Assembly: GCA_024138025.1 (NCBI GenBank)
Contig: JAMXBD010002839.1
Span: forward strand, 1 to 64,000
Direction of reading: 5' to 3'
Length of the DNA stretch: 64,000 nt
DNA from: Combretum micranthum
Taxonomy: Eukaryota > Streptophyta > Magnoliopsida > Myrtales > Combretaceae
Shown one piece after another: positions 33,055 to 45,374 of the stretch; within the stretch, counting starts at the first letter, position 1, and every line of letters starts with the position of its first letter. Position numbers and translations under genes: made by a program. The notes under the pieces were generated by a model that was not told the DNA's origin, searched no databases, and saw only the letters and a list, made by a program, of their open reading frames with translations.

Positions 33055-35850
33055 ACCAATTTTTATTCTACCTACTCAATATCATTCTCCGTTTTTTTAG
33101 GACAAATTGCAGAATAGTGGAAGATAAACACATATATAGTGCAACATAAAGATACAAGATGGTGGCGAAATTTTATCAGGGGCCACATATCTAGTGCTGC
33201 TTTCCCCTTTTCTTTGTTCATAGTGTATGCTTTTGTTAAGTTGGTTCCCTTTACTTGAGCTTCTGGGAAATCAAAAGCCTTAAAAAAAGATCCTCTTTGG
33301 GAAACATTCTCGCCAGAACTAATGCCACCGCATTCCTGTGGCTGTGTATGTTAATGAACGTTCTAATGTCTCCCAAGGAAAAGTGAAGTTGTAACTTTGT
33401 CTTTGGTTGCCAAGAGGGTGTGGTTTTCTTTTCCCTCATGCTCACATTTTTGTTGGAATTTTCTTTCAGATGTTGTATAATATCACATTTGATTCATTTT
33501 ACTTGGAAGATACAAGTATGAAGCCTCTTGATTCCCTTTTAAGCGTACACACGGTAATGCATGATGTTCGAATTTTATAATAACAAAAATAGTCTGCTTC
33601 AATATTGAGTCCAAGGCACCAAAACAAATAGTAAGAAAATAAAGTGGCTAATTAACGGGAACACCGAGAATAACGGTATAAGATAGGATTACCCAAAACA
33701 AAGGAAATGAATGTAGAAGAAAAGAATTTCTTTCCAGATCAAACTCCATAAACTTGAACTCCATTCTTTAATTTTTTTTTTTTTTTTTTTTTTTGTTTCT
33801 GTATTATAAAAAAATTAGATCGTTGAATTGGATTTTTAAATCCAACCCACCATATTAAAATCACATACTCATAACTACCATTTCAATCTCTGTTATGTTA
33901 TGACATCATTTTACTTGGAGGATACAAGTATGAAGCCTCTTGATTCCCTTTTATATGTATCTCTTGCTTTACTACTTTTAAAATGTTTTTAATTCTAATT
34001 AACATAATATTAATATTTAAATGTGACTAGAACTAGAATGATAATTTTTTTTTTCACTTGAGCTTTATGAGACTTACCAATTAATTAAGCTAAATATTAT
34101 GAAGTCTGAATTTCACTTGATAAATTATAGAAATAGTTATAGTTTAACTTGATTATTTTCTAATCTATTAGGTAAACATCAAGTCGAATTTGTATAGTTT
34201 GGGAGCTGGTATGATTTGTTCATCTCCCAATCATGCTACTAGCCCATAATAATCTCTATTCGAGTATTTCAGTTCATTAGATGAGGTTATCATCTTGGAA
34301 TGTTCCGAAAATCATCCGGGTACAAATTTTTACTGGAAAGGATGTCTCAGTAGAATGACCTTTGTCCTTTGGCAATGGGCAAGGGCGTTCATCTGACTTA
34401 TTGGGTCCAATTACTAAGTTGAGTAACAATGGTCCAAACATGAATTTTTCTTGGGTTCAAGTTCAGTGGTTTTCAAATGATTGGAACATATCCCATGCTA
34501 GTATTTATTGTGGTGTTGTTCCTCCCTAAATCCAATAATAACAGGATCTTTTGTAATACATGTTCAGTGTTTTTTTTTTTTTCCTTCTAAAGGCCGAAGG
34601 GAAGAAAAGGAAAAGAAAAAACTTATGTCAAAACATCTAACACACTCACTATGTGAAATTGAAAACCTTTTCGTATTCTTATATGTCTTTTTTCTTTTTC
34701 TATAAAGCGTGGAATCAAAATTAAAAGAAATATTAATCTTTGTTTTCATAATGAGATCAAGTACAATCTATTTAACAGACATGGTGACATCCGTCAAAGA
34801 ACCACTATTATTAAAATATAGAGCAACGGACATTGAACCCATGTTTCATGCTACCGCCCTTTCAGAAACCTATAGCCGAGAATAATTAATCATATTTATC
34901 TAGTAGTTTCTGCTGTCAAGCTTTCGATGGTGCGTAATTATTCATAAAGGTGGTTTGTATTCCAATACGATGTCCAACATAATAGAGGAGTTCAGGATTT
35001 TAGAAAATTGTTTTTGTTAGTGGGAAGATGATATGGTGGGGAGCATTTGCCTACTTGTACGAGAATCATATTATTTTAACTAATTTTAGGTGAACATAGG
35101 TCATTATAGCTCTCTCTGTGTGTGCTTATTGTAGCTCTTGGAAATAATTTTAGGCTACGGTAAAAAGGTTTCTCAATTTTGAACAATAATAATGGTTCAT
35201 TGTGGTACACATTTGTTAGGCAAGCTACTTAAAAACAATTTTAAGGGAGCATTACCAAAAAAAAAAAAAAAGTCTGTTTGGTTCGTCTTCTTTTAATCAT
35301 TTTGATATCTTATTTGTATCGTTTTTAAATAAATTATTTGTTAAGAAATAAATACAAATAAAAAACAGACATTTTTACTTATAAACATATCAAACAAATT
35401 AGATACAAATAAGAAATAAATGCTAATTAGATACGAATAAAAATGGCAATTTAAATAGACCCTACGATATAAAGACCAAACTATTGTGGGACCCATGATA
35501 ATTTTTTTTTTAAATGTGGACTTGAGAGGAATTTATTTTAAAATACCCGAAAGTAGTATTTTAAAAAACCCTTTAAAGAACTCACTATTACAGAAAATTT
35601 TTTATCTAAGCTATTTGGCACAAGTACCTTAGCTAGAGTACTTGTAAAGCTTTTAATTTCAATTTTTTTCTTTGAAATTTATTCTATATTAAATACAATT
35701 CATTGAATCCAAATTGTTGGAAGAGAAAAAAAAGGAAAATAAATTATCCTTAAAAAATTTCTTTTAAAAATAATTTTGGAATCACTAATGATTCAGGTTA
35801 GAAAAATAAAAGGGTTAGGATTAGATAATTAGGCTTGATTATTGACCTAT
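33055..35850. other. 3' flank of TH2; no gene, two 47-bp direct repeats
   Basis: No clear AATAAA lies close behind the stop; CATAAAGA at about 33146 is a weak candidate polyadenylation element. A 47-bp sequence ending GAAGCCTCTTGATTCCCTT(TTA) is present at 33496-33542 and 33907-33953 with one mismatch. A T-homopolymer of over 20 bases is at 33771-33794. Bases 35270-35465 resemble a small MITE with a CTGTTTGGTTCGTC start and a GAATAAAAATGGCAATTTAAATAGACC end. Confidence 0.5.
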
Positions 35851-36485
35851 TGACGGGGATTAGAAAGCGTTATTGTGGAAGATTAAAACATTTCAAGTTG
35901 TGAAGAACCAAAGCTACCGGCCATGAGGAGTTGTACATTGCTGGCCTAGAATTGAGAACTACGAGCCTTAGAGTTACGCCGATCAAGTGCCGTCGACCTT
36001 CATTGGATACGCCATCACCTTATTGATTTCCGTCGCCAGCTTGTGGCTGGCCTTGAAGATGTATTGAATAATAATTTTAAAGGTTGCCTTAAAGGTCGCC
36101 GGCTTACTTCATAACTTACTACTCTAAGATGCTAGCTTATTTTGGCTGCCATTTGTACTTTTTTTTTTTTGCGACTTTTAGGTTTCCTTTGTATTTTTAT
36201 AAATGGACCTTACGTTTTGTAATTGAACAACTTTTGTTGAATGAAAAATTTGAGTATCTCTCTTTGAATTTTGGATAGAGTTCATTTGAAATTATCGGGG
36301 TTTCCCATGGCATTCATGGACTTATCAATCAGCTTTCCATCACTAATTGTGGCGTCTTCACTTATACCAAGGTTCTTGCTCTATATAAGCAACGGGTCAT
36401 GGTTTCCATCGATTCTTAGGTGGTCCTTGGATTAATTTCCAATTTAGATTACGGATTTCATCACAGGTTGGCGGGGTTCATATCA
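35851..36485 (+). repeat. Left (5') LTR of the short gypsy element
   Basis: 635 bp, TGACGGGGAT...TTCATATCA, clearly colinear with 39934-40563. Contains a TATA-like TTTTATAAATGG at about 36195-36206. The two LTRs differ by scattered substitutions and several indels, suggesting a moderately old insertion. Confidence 0.85.
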
Positions 36486-36487
36486 TT

Positions 36488-36499
36488 TAGTATCAAAGT
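36488..36499 (+). other. Primer-binding site, initiator tRNA-Met type
   Basis: TAGTATCAAAGT, 9 of 12 positions matching TGGTATCAGAGC, 2 bp after the left LTR. Confidence 0.65.
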
Positions 36500-36989
36500 G
36501 AAGGTTTTTTAAGAATTCATATCCAATTTAATTAGAGGTAACTCGAATCGTTCATATCCTTTGATTGATTTCTTTGTCGGTTTTAGGAATTATCTAATCT
36601 TGTTGATCATCTATTGTTAGAACTGTTAAATTTTAGTGTCCTTGGTATACAAAAAAAAATTAGTGTAAAAAAATTTGTGTCTTTAAGGTTGATTGAATTT
36701 TTTTTTTACAATCTTTGTTAAAAAAAATTGTGAGATTAAGTTTTGTTTGAATTGCTATAGAAGGATTTGATTTTAAGTGGTAAAAGGTAAGTGTGGTGAG
36801 TCCATCATCGTGAAAAGCCAAATTGAGTAAAACACGAGTGATTCACATCTGCTAATGTACACACGTGAGGGAGTGTGTGAGAACTAACCCATTTGTTTTT
36901 AGTTTCATTTTTTTGTAGGTTTTAAATTATAGGTAGTGGTAGAGAAAATACTGAGATGGATATGAAATTTTTATGAAAGCTCTCAAGAT

Positions 36990-38590
36990 CAATTTGAGCA
37001 ACTTAACATGAGATTGTATAATTTAGAGTCTCCTAGCAGATCTAAACCTAAACATCGTCACGGTCGGTTAGGTCTGGAACGGACCCGAACCGCGGTTCCC
37101 GTTCCAAAAGTGGTGGAACCGGAACCGAACCCGTGGGAGCCGGTCCAGTTCCCGGTTCTTAGGAACCGCCGGTTCTCACGGTTCAGGAATCAAGAACCAT
37201 GAAAAAAATAAAAAATCAATTAAATAATTTACTTAATTTAACTAAGAAAAAGTGCAAAACAAATTTTTAACTTGAAATAACATTGAGCCTGACAATAATT
37301 GTTCATAGTATTAGTTAAAAGAAATTCTATAATTATGTATTTATTTATATACAATTACTTGCATTTTTTTAGTTGTTTTATTAGCAATGTGACATTATAA
37401 AATATTCAAATATATAAATAATTCTCAATAACAAAAAACGAATTATACATTGTTAAGAAAGAAAGTCTACTTTGATTAGAAGTCTACATAAATTTAACAA
37501 TATATGATTTCAAATATATTTATTACTTGTGTTGTTAATAATAACACATTAAATATTGTGAATAGAAAATAATTTTTTTATTATTTATGCAAAAATAGAT
37601 TTAAATATTTATTTTATAATTACAATTTTTTATAATTTTTTCTTACTTTTTTTATAATTTTTATGGTGTAGAACCGCCAGTTCTGCCTGTTCTTGAATCG
37701 ACGGTTCCAAAACCGCCGGGTCATGCGGTTTTTAGGGATGGAACTGCAAGGACCGGTCAGAACCGACGGGTCCTTTATCGGTTCTGACCCGCCATTGCCG
37801 GGTGTTCCCGGTTCAGGAACGGCCGGTGACGGGTCAGGTCGGTTCCCGGTTCGGAACCGACCCGTGATGATGTCTATCTAAACCTATTAGAGGAAAGTCC
37901 CATGTTGAAGAGGAAGAGAGGATCTAATTCTAATGAAGGTAGTTTCATTAGAGGAAGAGGACAGTCCCATAAGTGTGGCAATGATCTACATAATATCAAG
38001 ATGAAGATACCTCCTTTTCAAGGCAAGAATGATCTAGAGTTGTATTTGAAATGGGAAAGGAAAGTGGAGCATGTATTTGACTACCACAACTATTCTGAGG
38101 AGAAAAAGGTTAAATTAGTAGCACTTGAATTCACAGACTATGCCAGCATGTGATAGGATCAATTGGTACTTAACAGGCGTAGATATGGTGAAAGACATAT
38201 TCAATCATGAGAGAAGATGAAGGTTGTGATGTGAAAAAGGTATAATTTAAGGATTTGTGTAGGAAGTTGCAGGGTCTAACACAAGGATTCATAAGTGTGG
38301 AGGAATACTACAAGGAGATGGAAATAGCCATGATTAAAGCTAAGGTGGAGGAAGACCAAGAAGCTACTATGGCTAGATTCATTGGTGGATTGAATCTGGA
38401 GATTACCGATGTGGTGGGTTTGTGGCATTATGTGGAGATGGGGGAGTTGCTACATAAAGATATTAAAGTGGAAAAACAATTGAAGTCTAGAGACAAATCA
38501 AATTATGACTCATCTTCTAGTTCCTCATGGAAATTAGATTAGAAGGCCAAGGATTCTAATACTGATTCTAAAGATAACACTAAAAAACCC
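36990..38590 (+). pseudogene. Gag of the short gypsy element, split by a hAT-like insertion
   Basis: The reading begins before the insertion with QDQFEQLNMRLYNLES (about 36985-37032). After it come KMKIPPFQGKNDLELYLKWERKVEHVFD (38000-38080), YASM with a stop, then [30 protein letters not shown] and [12 protein letters not shown] (38247-38405). This is a plant Ty3/gypsy retrotransposon-gag domain. Besides the hAT-like insertion it has at least one stop (38151) and a frameshift around 38200-38240. Confidence 0.8.
37049..37876. mobile_element. Non-autonomous hAT-like element with perfect 8-bp target duplication
   Basis: Flanked by identical 8-mers TCTAAACC at 37041-37048 and 37877-37884. Terminal inverted repeats are TAAACATCGTCACGG at the left and TAGACATCATCACGG (reverse complement of the right end). 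Long GC-rich subterminal zones (37060-37200 and 37670-37870) are packed with GGTTC/GAACC and CCGGTTC repeats, while the core is over 80% A/T. No transposase. Length 828 bp. Confidence 0.92.
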
Positions 38591-38621
38591 CCCTTCTAGA
38601 TCTTGTGACATTAACGACTTA

Positions 38622-38905
38622 TTCACTTCATTGAATGAATAAGATTGTAATGAAATTCCTATTATGGTGGAATGGAATAAAGCTATAATAGGATTTTTCT
38701 TTATTAATTTTTTATTTAAATGGTGGTATTTTGAAAAAAAGACAATTTCAACATTGAACTGGTATTCATAGGTTCGAATAAAGAATGATATTCAATGTTT
38801 TATGTAATAAGGATTCATTATGAATCGTTATTCGTTGAATTAAACACTATAATAGCTATTCGTAAGGAGTAAGGCTGTAATAGAATTGCAATTGCAGTGA
38901 AGTGA
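38622..38905. mobile_element. Possible MITE between gag and zinc knuckle
   Basis: The gag frame is interrupted by about 300 bp of unrelated AT-rich sequence between an SRSCDI-like end (about 38614) and the zinc knuckle (38917). Its ends carry a short inverted repeat, TTCACTTCATTG at 38622 and CAGTGAAGTGAA ending at 38905. Related sequence near both ends also reads in direct orientation (AAGATTGTAATGAAATTCC versus AAGGCTGTAATAGAATTGC). No convincing target duplication. Confidence 0.45.
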
Positions 38906-38916
38906 ACACAGAGAAA

Positions 38917-38973
38917 GTGTTTTAAATGTCAGGGATATGGGTATATTGCTTCTCAATGTCCAAATAAGAGGAT
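38917..38973 (+). pseudogene. Gag zinc knuckle of the short gypsy element
   Basis: Reads KCFKCQGYGYIASQCPNKR, the CCHC nucleocapsid motif C-x2-C-x4-H-x4-C. The histidine is replaced by tyrosine (GYIASQC instead of GHIASQC), so metal binding would be impaired. Confidence 0.8.
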
Positions 38974-39164
38974 TATGGTTATATTGGATAATGGTGATTT
39001 GAAAAGTGTCAGTTCAAACAAGAATGATATGCCTGAGTTGGAGGATGTTATTGATCATGAGCAGGTGGATGCTTCAAATTTGTATTTGGTTAATGACGTA
39101 CCTTAAGTACGCAACAGGTGGATGAGAGTGAACTTGAACTGCAAAGGAGAATATTTTTCACACT

Positions 39165-39530
39165 CGAGCTATAGTGAAGGAAAAGGTTTATAGCATTATT
39201 ATTGATAGTGGTAGTTGCACTAATGTTATTAGCACATTTCCGTGAGCAAATTAGGGCTCAAGATCACTAAACACCCCATTCCTTATAAGCTACAATGGTT
39301 GAAAGAATATGGGGAAGTTAAAGTTACAAAGTAGGTGTTAGTTGCTTTCTCCATTGGTAGTTACAAGGATGAAGTCCTATGTGATGTAGCACCTATGCAT
39401 ACAGATCATTTGTTGTTGGGACGACTATGGCAACATGATAGGAAGGTTATGCATAATGATTTTCACAATATTTATTTCTTTGTTGTGAATGATCGGACAG
39501 TGAAGCTTGCACCTCTAACTCCAGAGTAGG
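39165..39530 (+). pseudogene. Aspartic protease region of the short gypsy element
   Basis: IIIDSGSCTNVIS at about 39194-39232 is the retropepsin active-site region (D-S-G). After a frameshift the sequence continues PYKLQWLKEYGEVKVTK (about 39277-39328) and VLCDVAPMHTDHLLLGRLWQHDRK, the protease C-terminal part with its LLLGRLW motif. Downstream is a charged tail, then the purine tract. No RT motifs follow. Confidence 0.8.
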
Positions 39531-39919
39531 TTTATGAAGATCAACAGCAGACTAAAGAGGCTCATGTTCAACAAAGAAAAAGTGAGGTTGAGACCATGAG
39601 TGTGAGCAAAGGTGTGAAAAATACTGGAGAGAAAAGCAAGTGAGATTGAGAAATGAAAAAGTAAGGAATGAGAGAGATAAGAAAAGTGAGATTAAAAGTT
39701 ATTTATTTACAAAGAAACAACTGCTTGTACAACTGTAGAAGGAATTTTCATCTGACAATCTCAACTTTTTTTTTTTTTGTCTAGTAAAAATGTTTCACCA
39801 CTATAGGAACTCAAGGATTTGATTCCTAAAGAAATCCCGGATAAATTACTATTGCATCTAAGAGGGGATGGTCCATCACAATTGATCACAAAAATGCGGA
39901 TTCAAGGATGAATCTTTTC

Positions 39920-39933
39920 GAGGAAGGAGGGAG
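39920..39933 (+). other. Polypurine tract of the short gypsy element
   Basis: GAGGAAGGAGGGAG directly abuts the TG start of the right LTR, as needed for plus-strand priming. Confidence 0.75.
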
Positions 39934-40563
39934 TGATTGGGATCATAGAGCGTCATCATGGGATATTAAAACATCTCAAGTCGTGGAGAACCAAAACTGC
40001 CAGCTATGAGGAGCTGTACATTGTCGGCCTAGAATTGAGAACTGCTAGCTTTGGAGTTACACAGTCAACTACTGTCAGCCTTCACTAGATACACTACTGG
40101 CCTTACTGGTTTACGTCGTTAGCTTATAGCCGGCCTTGAAGATGTATAGAATCATAATTTTAAAGGTTACTAGCTTACCTCATTTAGGCCACCAACTTAC
40201 TACTCTAAGATGCCAGCTTATTTTAGCCATCATTTGTATTTCATTTTATGACTTTTAGGTTTCCTTTGTGTTTTCATGATTGGACCTTATGCTTTGTAAT
40301 TGAACAACTTTTGTTGAATGAAAATTTGAGAGTATTTCTCTTTGAATTCTAGATAGAATTCATTTGAACTTATTAGGGTTTCCCGTGACGTTCACCGACT
40401 TATCAATCATCTTTCCATCACCAATTGTGGTGTCTTCACTTATACCAAGGTTCTTGCTTCCATATAAGCAATGGGTCGCAGTTTCCATCAATTCTTAGAT
40501 GATCCTTGGATTAATTTCAATTTAGATTATGGGTTTCGTCATAGTTTGGCGAGGTTCGTATCA
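39934..40563 (+). repeat. Right (3') LTR of the short gypsy element
   Basis: 630 bp, TGATTGGGAT...TTCGTATCA, paired with 35851-36485 and followed by CTTAT (target duplication of CCTAT). Confidence 0.85.
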
Positions 40564-42004
40564 CTTATAAAGTAGAACCTATAAAATGTGACATGGCGAT
40601 GTATCGTAGATGTTCTATGTGGTACTCCAATACTCAAGTTAATGTTTGGCTTAAGTAGGAACTGAATAAGAATAGTAATGGAAGTTACTAGTATGACATG
40701 CCAGTTTCCAAAAGCTTGCGAAAATGGCATATGTAGGAGGAATTTTTGTAGTTATGTGTATCATGAAGAATGTAGGGTAGTGATGAGTTAGAAGCGACTG
40801 TTGGAAGCGTAGACGTTGGACTATGAAGACACATTTTAACCACTTCTATGGTATGAATAGTAAAAGTTATAGAGTTATAGGCCAAGTGATCTAAGTTAGT
40901 TTTATCAAGTGTAAAAAGGTCACTTGCTGCCTTAAGAGCTTGTGATAAGTTGGATAAAACCGAACTTGAGTCTAATGTGTCAAGTCAAACTCCAAATGGA
41001 TCGGACTCGATTTGAAGAGTCTATGTCCCAAAATTAACCACCAACAAATGGATTATCAATTTAAAGAAGATGGTCTTTGGGAAACCAACAATCTACAATG
41101 TGAGAGTGTGAACATATAAGGTAAGAATATTTATCGAGATGGGTTCTTTTAATAAAGGGTTTAATTTTTATTTCATAAATTTGAGAAAAAGAACAGTTTT
41201 TTTGTAGGTGAAATTATTATTTCATTTTTAAAAAATGATTTTTTAAAAATTTTTTGGGAGGAAAAGGTTTTTCATAAGTGTTCCTTATGTAACTATTATC
41301 TAGGATGCAACCAACATGTGTGTGTGTGTATTTTCAAAAATTTCAATGAGTTGGTTTATTATTTAAAATTTCTTTATGTGTACTTTTTTAATTTTCTTCC
41401 CATTTTTGAAAAATTCGTAAGATCTTAGTTAATTATCATGTTAAGAAAAATAAGAACCCTAACTTAAAAAAATCAATTTGTTGATTTTTAATTATGAAAA
41501 TACTAATTAAAACCCTAGAAAATAGCTATTGAGATTATTTGTTTATTTCCTTTTTAATTAAGAAAATACCATATAATGAAATAAAAATAATACAAAAGGC
41601 AGGGGGTTATTGTGATGATTGAGTTTTTAGCTTAATTTAATGCTATGCACGAGCTTAGTATTAGGACTCAAAGAGTCGTGTCAAATTTCAAAGATGTCTT
41701 AGGAGATTTGGCTTAATTGGTTCAACTTAGCATTTTATGGTTGTCTCACGATGAAGGAAGGCCTTCTCGATAGGCTTTTTGTCTTCATAAGCCTTTTGAG
41801 ACTCGTTTATAAACCTTAAGCTTTTTTATAAACCCATCAAACTTATTAGGCTTAGTCATGCCCATTTTTGTCCAAAGCCATGGGATAATTACAAGAGAAT
41901 TAAGAGGCTTCATCCCTTTCGTTAATTGCTATAACTAATTTAACAAATATCATTACAATTCATTTCATCCCTCTATTTCTAAAGTCATTAGACAATTAAT
42001 ATTA
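40564..42004. other. Intergenic sequence without a recognisable gene
   Basis: Short frames only. Several T-rich and A-rich runs and a TG microsatellite (41318-41329). A phrase run at 40900-41130 has the look of an LTR or leader sequence but no partner copy is present in the window. Confidence 0.4.
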
Positions 42005-42284
42005 GGGTAAATGTCGTGAATGGTACTTTAACAAAATATGCAATTATATACCTAAACTTTGCAATTGATTAGGTTAGTATCTAAAAGAACTTCTTGTGCA
42101 CACCAACGGTACTGCCATCATATTAGTTAAAAAATCATGTCGGATGATGATGCTAAACAATTTGACAAAGGTATCATTAGTGTGCACGAAAAGTTATTTC
42201 AAGTGGTAAATTAATTAATTCCAAAATTTAGGTATCTAATTGCATATTTTGCCAAAAATTAGGTATAGCTTGCGATATTAACCC
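42005..42284. mobile_element. MITE with about 120-bp near-palindromic arms
   Basis: 280 bp. The two halves are inverted copies: GGGTAAATGTCG and AAAATATGCAATTATATACCTAAA at the left match the reverse complement of TTAGGTATCTAATTGCATATTTT and CGATATTAACCC at the right, and GTGCACA/TGTGCAC pair near the centre. TTA flanks both sides (42002-42004, 42285-42287), which would fit a Tourist-like (PIF/Harbinger) element; the long arms would also fit a Mutator-type MITE. Confidence 0.65.
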
Positions 42285-43735
42285 TTAGGATTCGATGTTG
42301 TCTATAAATAAAGACCTCCTCCTCCTCCTCATTTTGTCAATTCAAATAATTATCAAGAATTCAAGGAATGTTGGCACTTTGTTGAATCACTCCAAAAGGG
42401 AACAATGCACTGAATTAATTCAAAAGAAAAAGAACAAGCAAGATTTGATTCAATTTTCTTTCACATGCACATTCTTGAGAAGCCAAATTTGCTTCTTCCT
42501 CCTCTCATATCATTCTTTAGTGACATCTTTTGGTGTATCATTAGCTCAAGACTTCTTTCGGTTAATAAATATGCAACTTGCACATGATCAACCATCTAAA
42601 ATAACTCACCCTATAAGGGAAAGGAATTGGGTGAACCAAATAGGAAAACGAGTTGAACCATGAATCGTAGTTAGGAGTTGAAGTCAAGTTTGGATCAATC
42701 ATTGTTTTATACTGACAGAAGAAAAACAAGAATAATCATAACTTTTCTCAATGCGTTTAGGTGCCCATTAGAGGTGGTGGTTGCTTTAGACTATTATTTC
42801 TAAACGAGGTAGACCTTTTTGTGGTGACTATTTATTCTAATCTTGCATTAGTGTTGATGGTTGCAAAGTTTCAATGGTAGTAAAATGAGTTTGAAATTTA
42901 AACTTGTATTTTTTTTTTATAAAATCTTTTTATAAAGATCAAATTTTCCTTTTATGTTAGAGGGTTTAAAACCTATAAGGATCATAAACAATCTTTTTTT
43001 TTTCCCACCATGAAAAGAGAACTTTTAAAGATTAAGAGTGAAGGTTTCATCTTAAAACCTCAAGATGGAGCTCAAGATTAATTCAATGAATTCTTTTTTT
43101 TTTTTGGTCAATTGTGCAATTTTTTATGGTTTGAAGGCTTAAAAGTAGTCTTATTTAAAACCATGGCCATGGGTTGCTGGTAGCATTGAGTGGATAACTC
43201 TATAGTACAAGTAACTAGTTGTATGCTACTCGATTGGGTAGAGTTAAAGTGGATGTTGAATGTTACATGGTAGAATACGTGTATAGATTTTCCAGAACTT
43301 ACTCTCATAGTGTAGGAAATAAGTCTGAGGTTAATTAACAATGAAGCATCTCAAGGTTTTTAAATTTGAAATTTATTACAAGTTCTACAATTTAATTTGG
43401 TATTGTATAGATAAACATTACAACTTTTTTTCAATAAGTTTCAATTTTCACACAAAAAAAATTACTACATATTGCAAATTTTGTGATATTATGATTTTTT
43501 TTTCTTTCCATGGGTAGTACATAAATATGAAAACAAGGTCATTTTATGTATTATGTGAAACTATATATATTTTTATAAGCTTTAAATTAAAAAGAAAAAG
43601 AAAATAAAAATCTATAGGTTTAATAAAAAAGTTTATATGTTCCACAAGATATAGTATAGAAGGTAGGTACAAGGCATTATAGGGTACATCCATGTACAAA
43701 ATATGCTATCATGTGCTTTATAATGTAGATATAGG
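42285..43735. other. Intergenic sequence with a promoter-like start
   Basis: TCTATAAATAAAGACC at 42300-42315 resembles a TATA box and is followed by a CTC microsatellite (42316-42330). A 122-codon frame (42295-42663) overlaps it but shows no recognisable domain and I do not call it a gene. The rest is AT-rich. Confidence 0.4.
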
Positions 43736-45374
43736 TAGGGATGCAATCGGAGCGAGTCATTATATGGTACCCGGTCCGCCCGAACCGTTAAAAACTATAG
43801 GGTCTGACCCTATAAGGTCGCGGGACGGGTTTGGAAAATTACTTGCTGACCCTATAGGGTTTCGGGGTGGGTTCGGGTCATTAAAAAAACCCTATGGGTA
43901 ACCAGAACCCGTCAGAATATAAATAATTTAAAAAATTAAATATGAAATTTTAAAATCACAATTATGTAATATATTTTTATTATTTCTTGACTTTTAACAT
44001 CTTGATCTGCACCTCCATTGTATTTAAGATATAAAAGCCCTTACGAATTTTCTCGTTGAGCTAACACAGTAAACACATTACACACTGACATTGTTGCTTC
44101 TTCGCTTTTCCCCTCACTATCGACATTTTTGAAAACATGTTTGTCGAGCCTGGATTTTTCCACTAATCTGGTTCATTTCTCATAACCCGATTCACATTAA
44201 ACCCGAACCCATTTAACATGAATCCTCGACTAGGGGTTAAAAGAAATTTTAATTTTTTTTAAAAAACTTTTTAGAGTCGCCACCCGATATAAATCGAGAA
44301 AAAATAAAAAGCTAGGATCAATGGGTCGGTTGATCCTAACTTAGCTACTAGTCTGCGAAAATTTGATATAAAAACCAAACTTTTTAAAACCAGATATCAT
44401 GGATTCGGGGGCTAACCTATTAAAACCAAATCGGTTACCACTTTTGGAATTTTAAATTTTTAATCTATCCTTTTCATGCTCAAAAACTTAAGTAAAGCAT
44501 TATAGCACAAATATTTACAAATCAAATCATTCATTTTTATTATTTTTTTTTAATTTTTATTTATTTTTAAAACATGAATAATCAACAAATTATCTTATAT
44601 TTACAAAATATTTATTTACAATATAAAAAAAACAAAAAATTTTTATTTTTAATGTCGCCCCGCAGGTGCCTACGTACTCGTTAATCGAGATCAGACAAAA
44701 CGTAGTTCTTTTAAAAAAGAACTTTAATTTGTTGATCAATTTTAATTTTTGAACTATTCTCACTTTAAGTTCATTAAATTTTAAATTTTTATGAAAATCA
44801 TTTTTGATGGTCCTATGATCTAATCAATTGGTTTTTTATTTTATGAAAACATATTTTTCTAAGTCCAAAAATCATTTTTTATTATTATTTTTTTTTAAAT
44901 TTTGGTTTTGAAAAATCCAATTTTATCATTTTTATTTATTTTGTTAACTTATTATTATTATTTTTTTATTTTTTCTTTTATTTTTTTATCTTTTTTTAAA
45001 AAATCATCACATGAATTCACAATATATCCAGAATAATTTACAATATATTAAAAATATTTTTCATTCATTAAATATGCATTTCTAGGGCAATTTGTGTATA
45101 AATACACATTAAAAATATTAAAAAAAATTAAAAAATATCAAAAAAAAATAAATTTATATGAAAAATAAATACTTTGATTTTTCTGGATTTTTCTGAATTT
45201 TTCTGAATTTTTCTGAATTTTTTATGAATTTTTATAAATTTTTTACTATTTTTTATTATTTTCTGAAATTAATTATATAATAAAAATATAATAAAATAAT
45301 GCGGATTAACCTGGACCGTTGGATGAAGCGGACGAAATCTGGAGCGTCGATCGCGCTGACCGATCTGGATCGTT

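Larger units (their letters stand above)
35851..40563 (+). mobile_element. Short Ty3/gypsy element with gag and protease only, carrying a nested hAT-like element
   Basis: LTRs at 35851-36485 and 39934-40563 start TG and end CA. The flanks CCTAT (35846-35850) and CTTAT (40564-40568) form a 4-of-5 target duplication. A tRNA-Met-type primer site follows the left LTR and a GAGGAAGGAGGGAG purine tract precedes the right LTR. Between them are gag, a zinc knuckle and a protease piece, but no RT, RNase H or integrase. Without the hAT-like insertion the internal part is about 2.6 kb. The layout resembles TR-GAG-type non-autonomous elements or an internally deleted gypsy copy. Frames are broken. Confidence 0.85.

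Noticed and set aside
42295..42663. 122-codon frame with a hydrophobic start, possibly a small secreted protein
   Set aside because: The hydrophobic part comes from a CTC microsatellite and AT-rich codons; no cysteine pattern or recognisable C-terminal motif.
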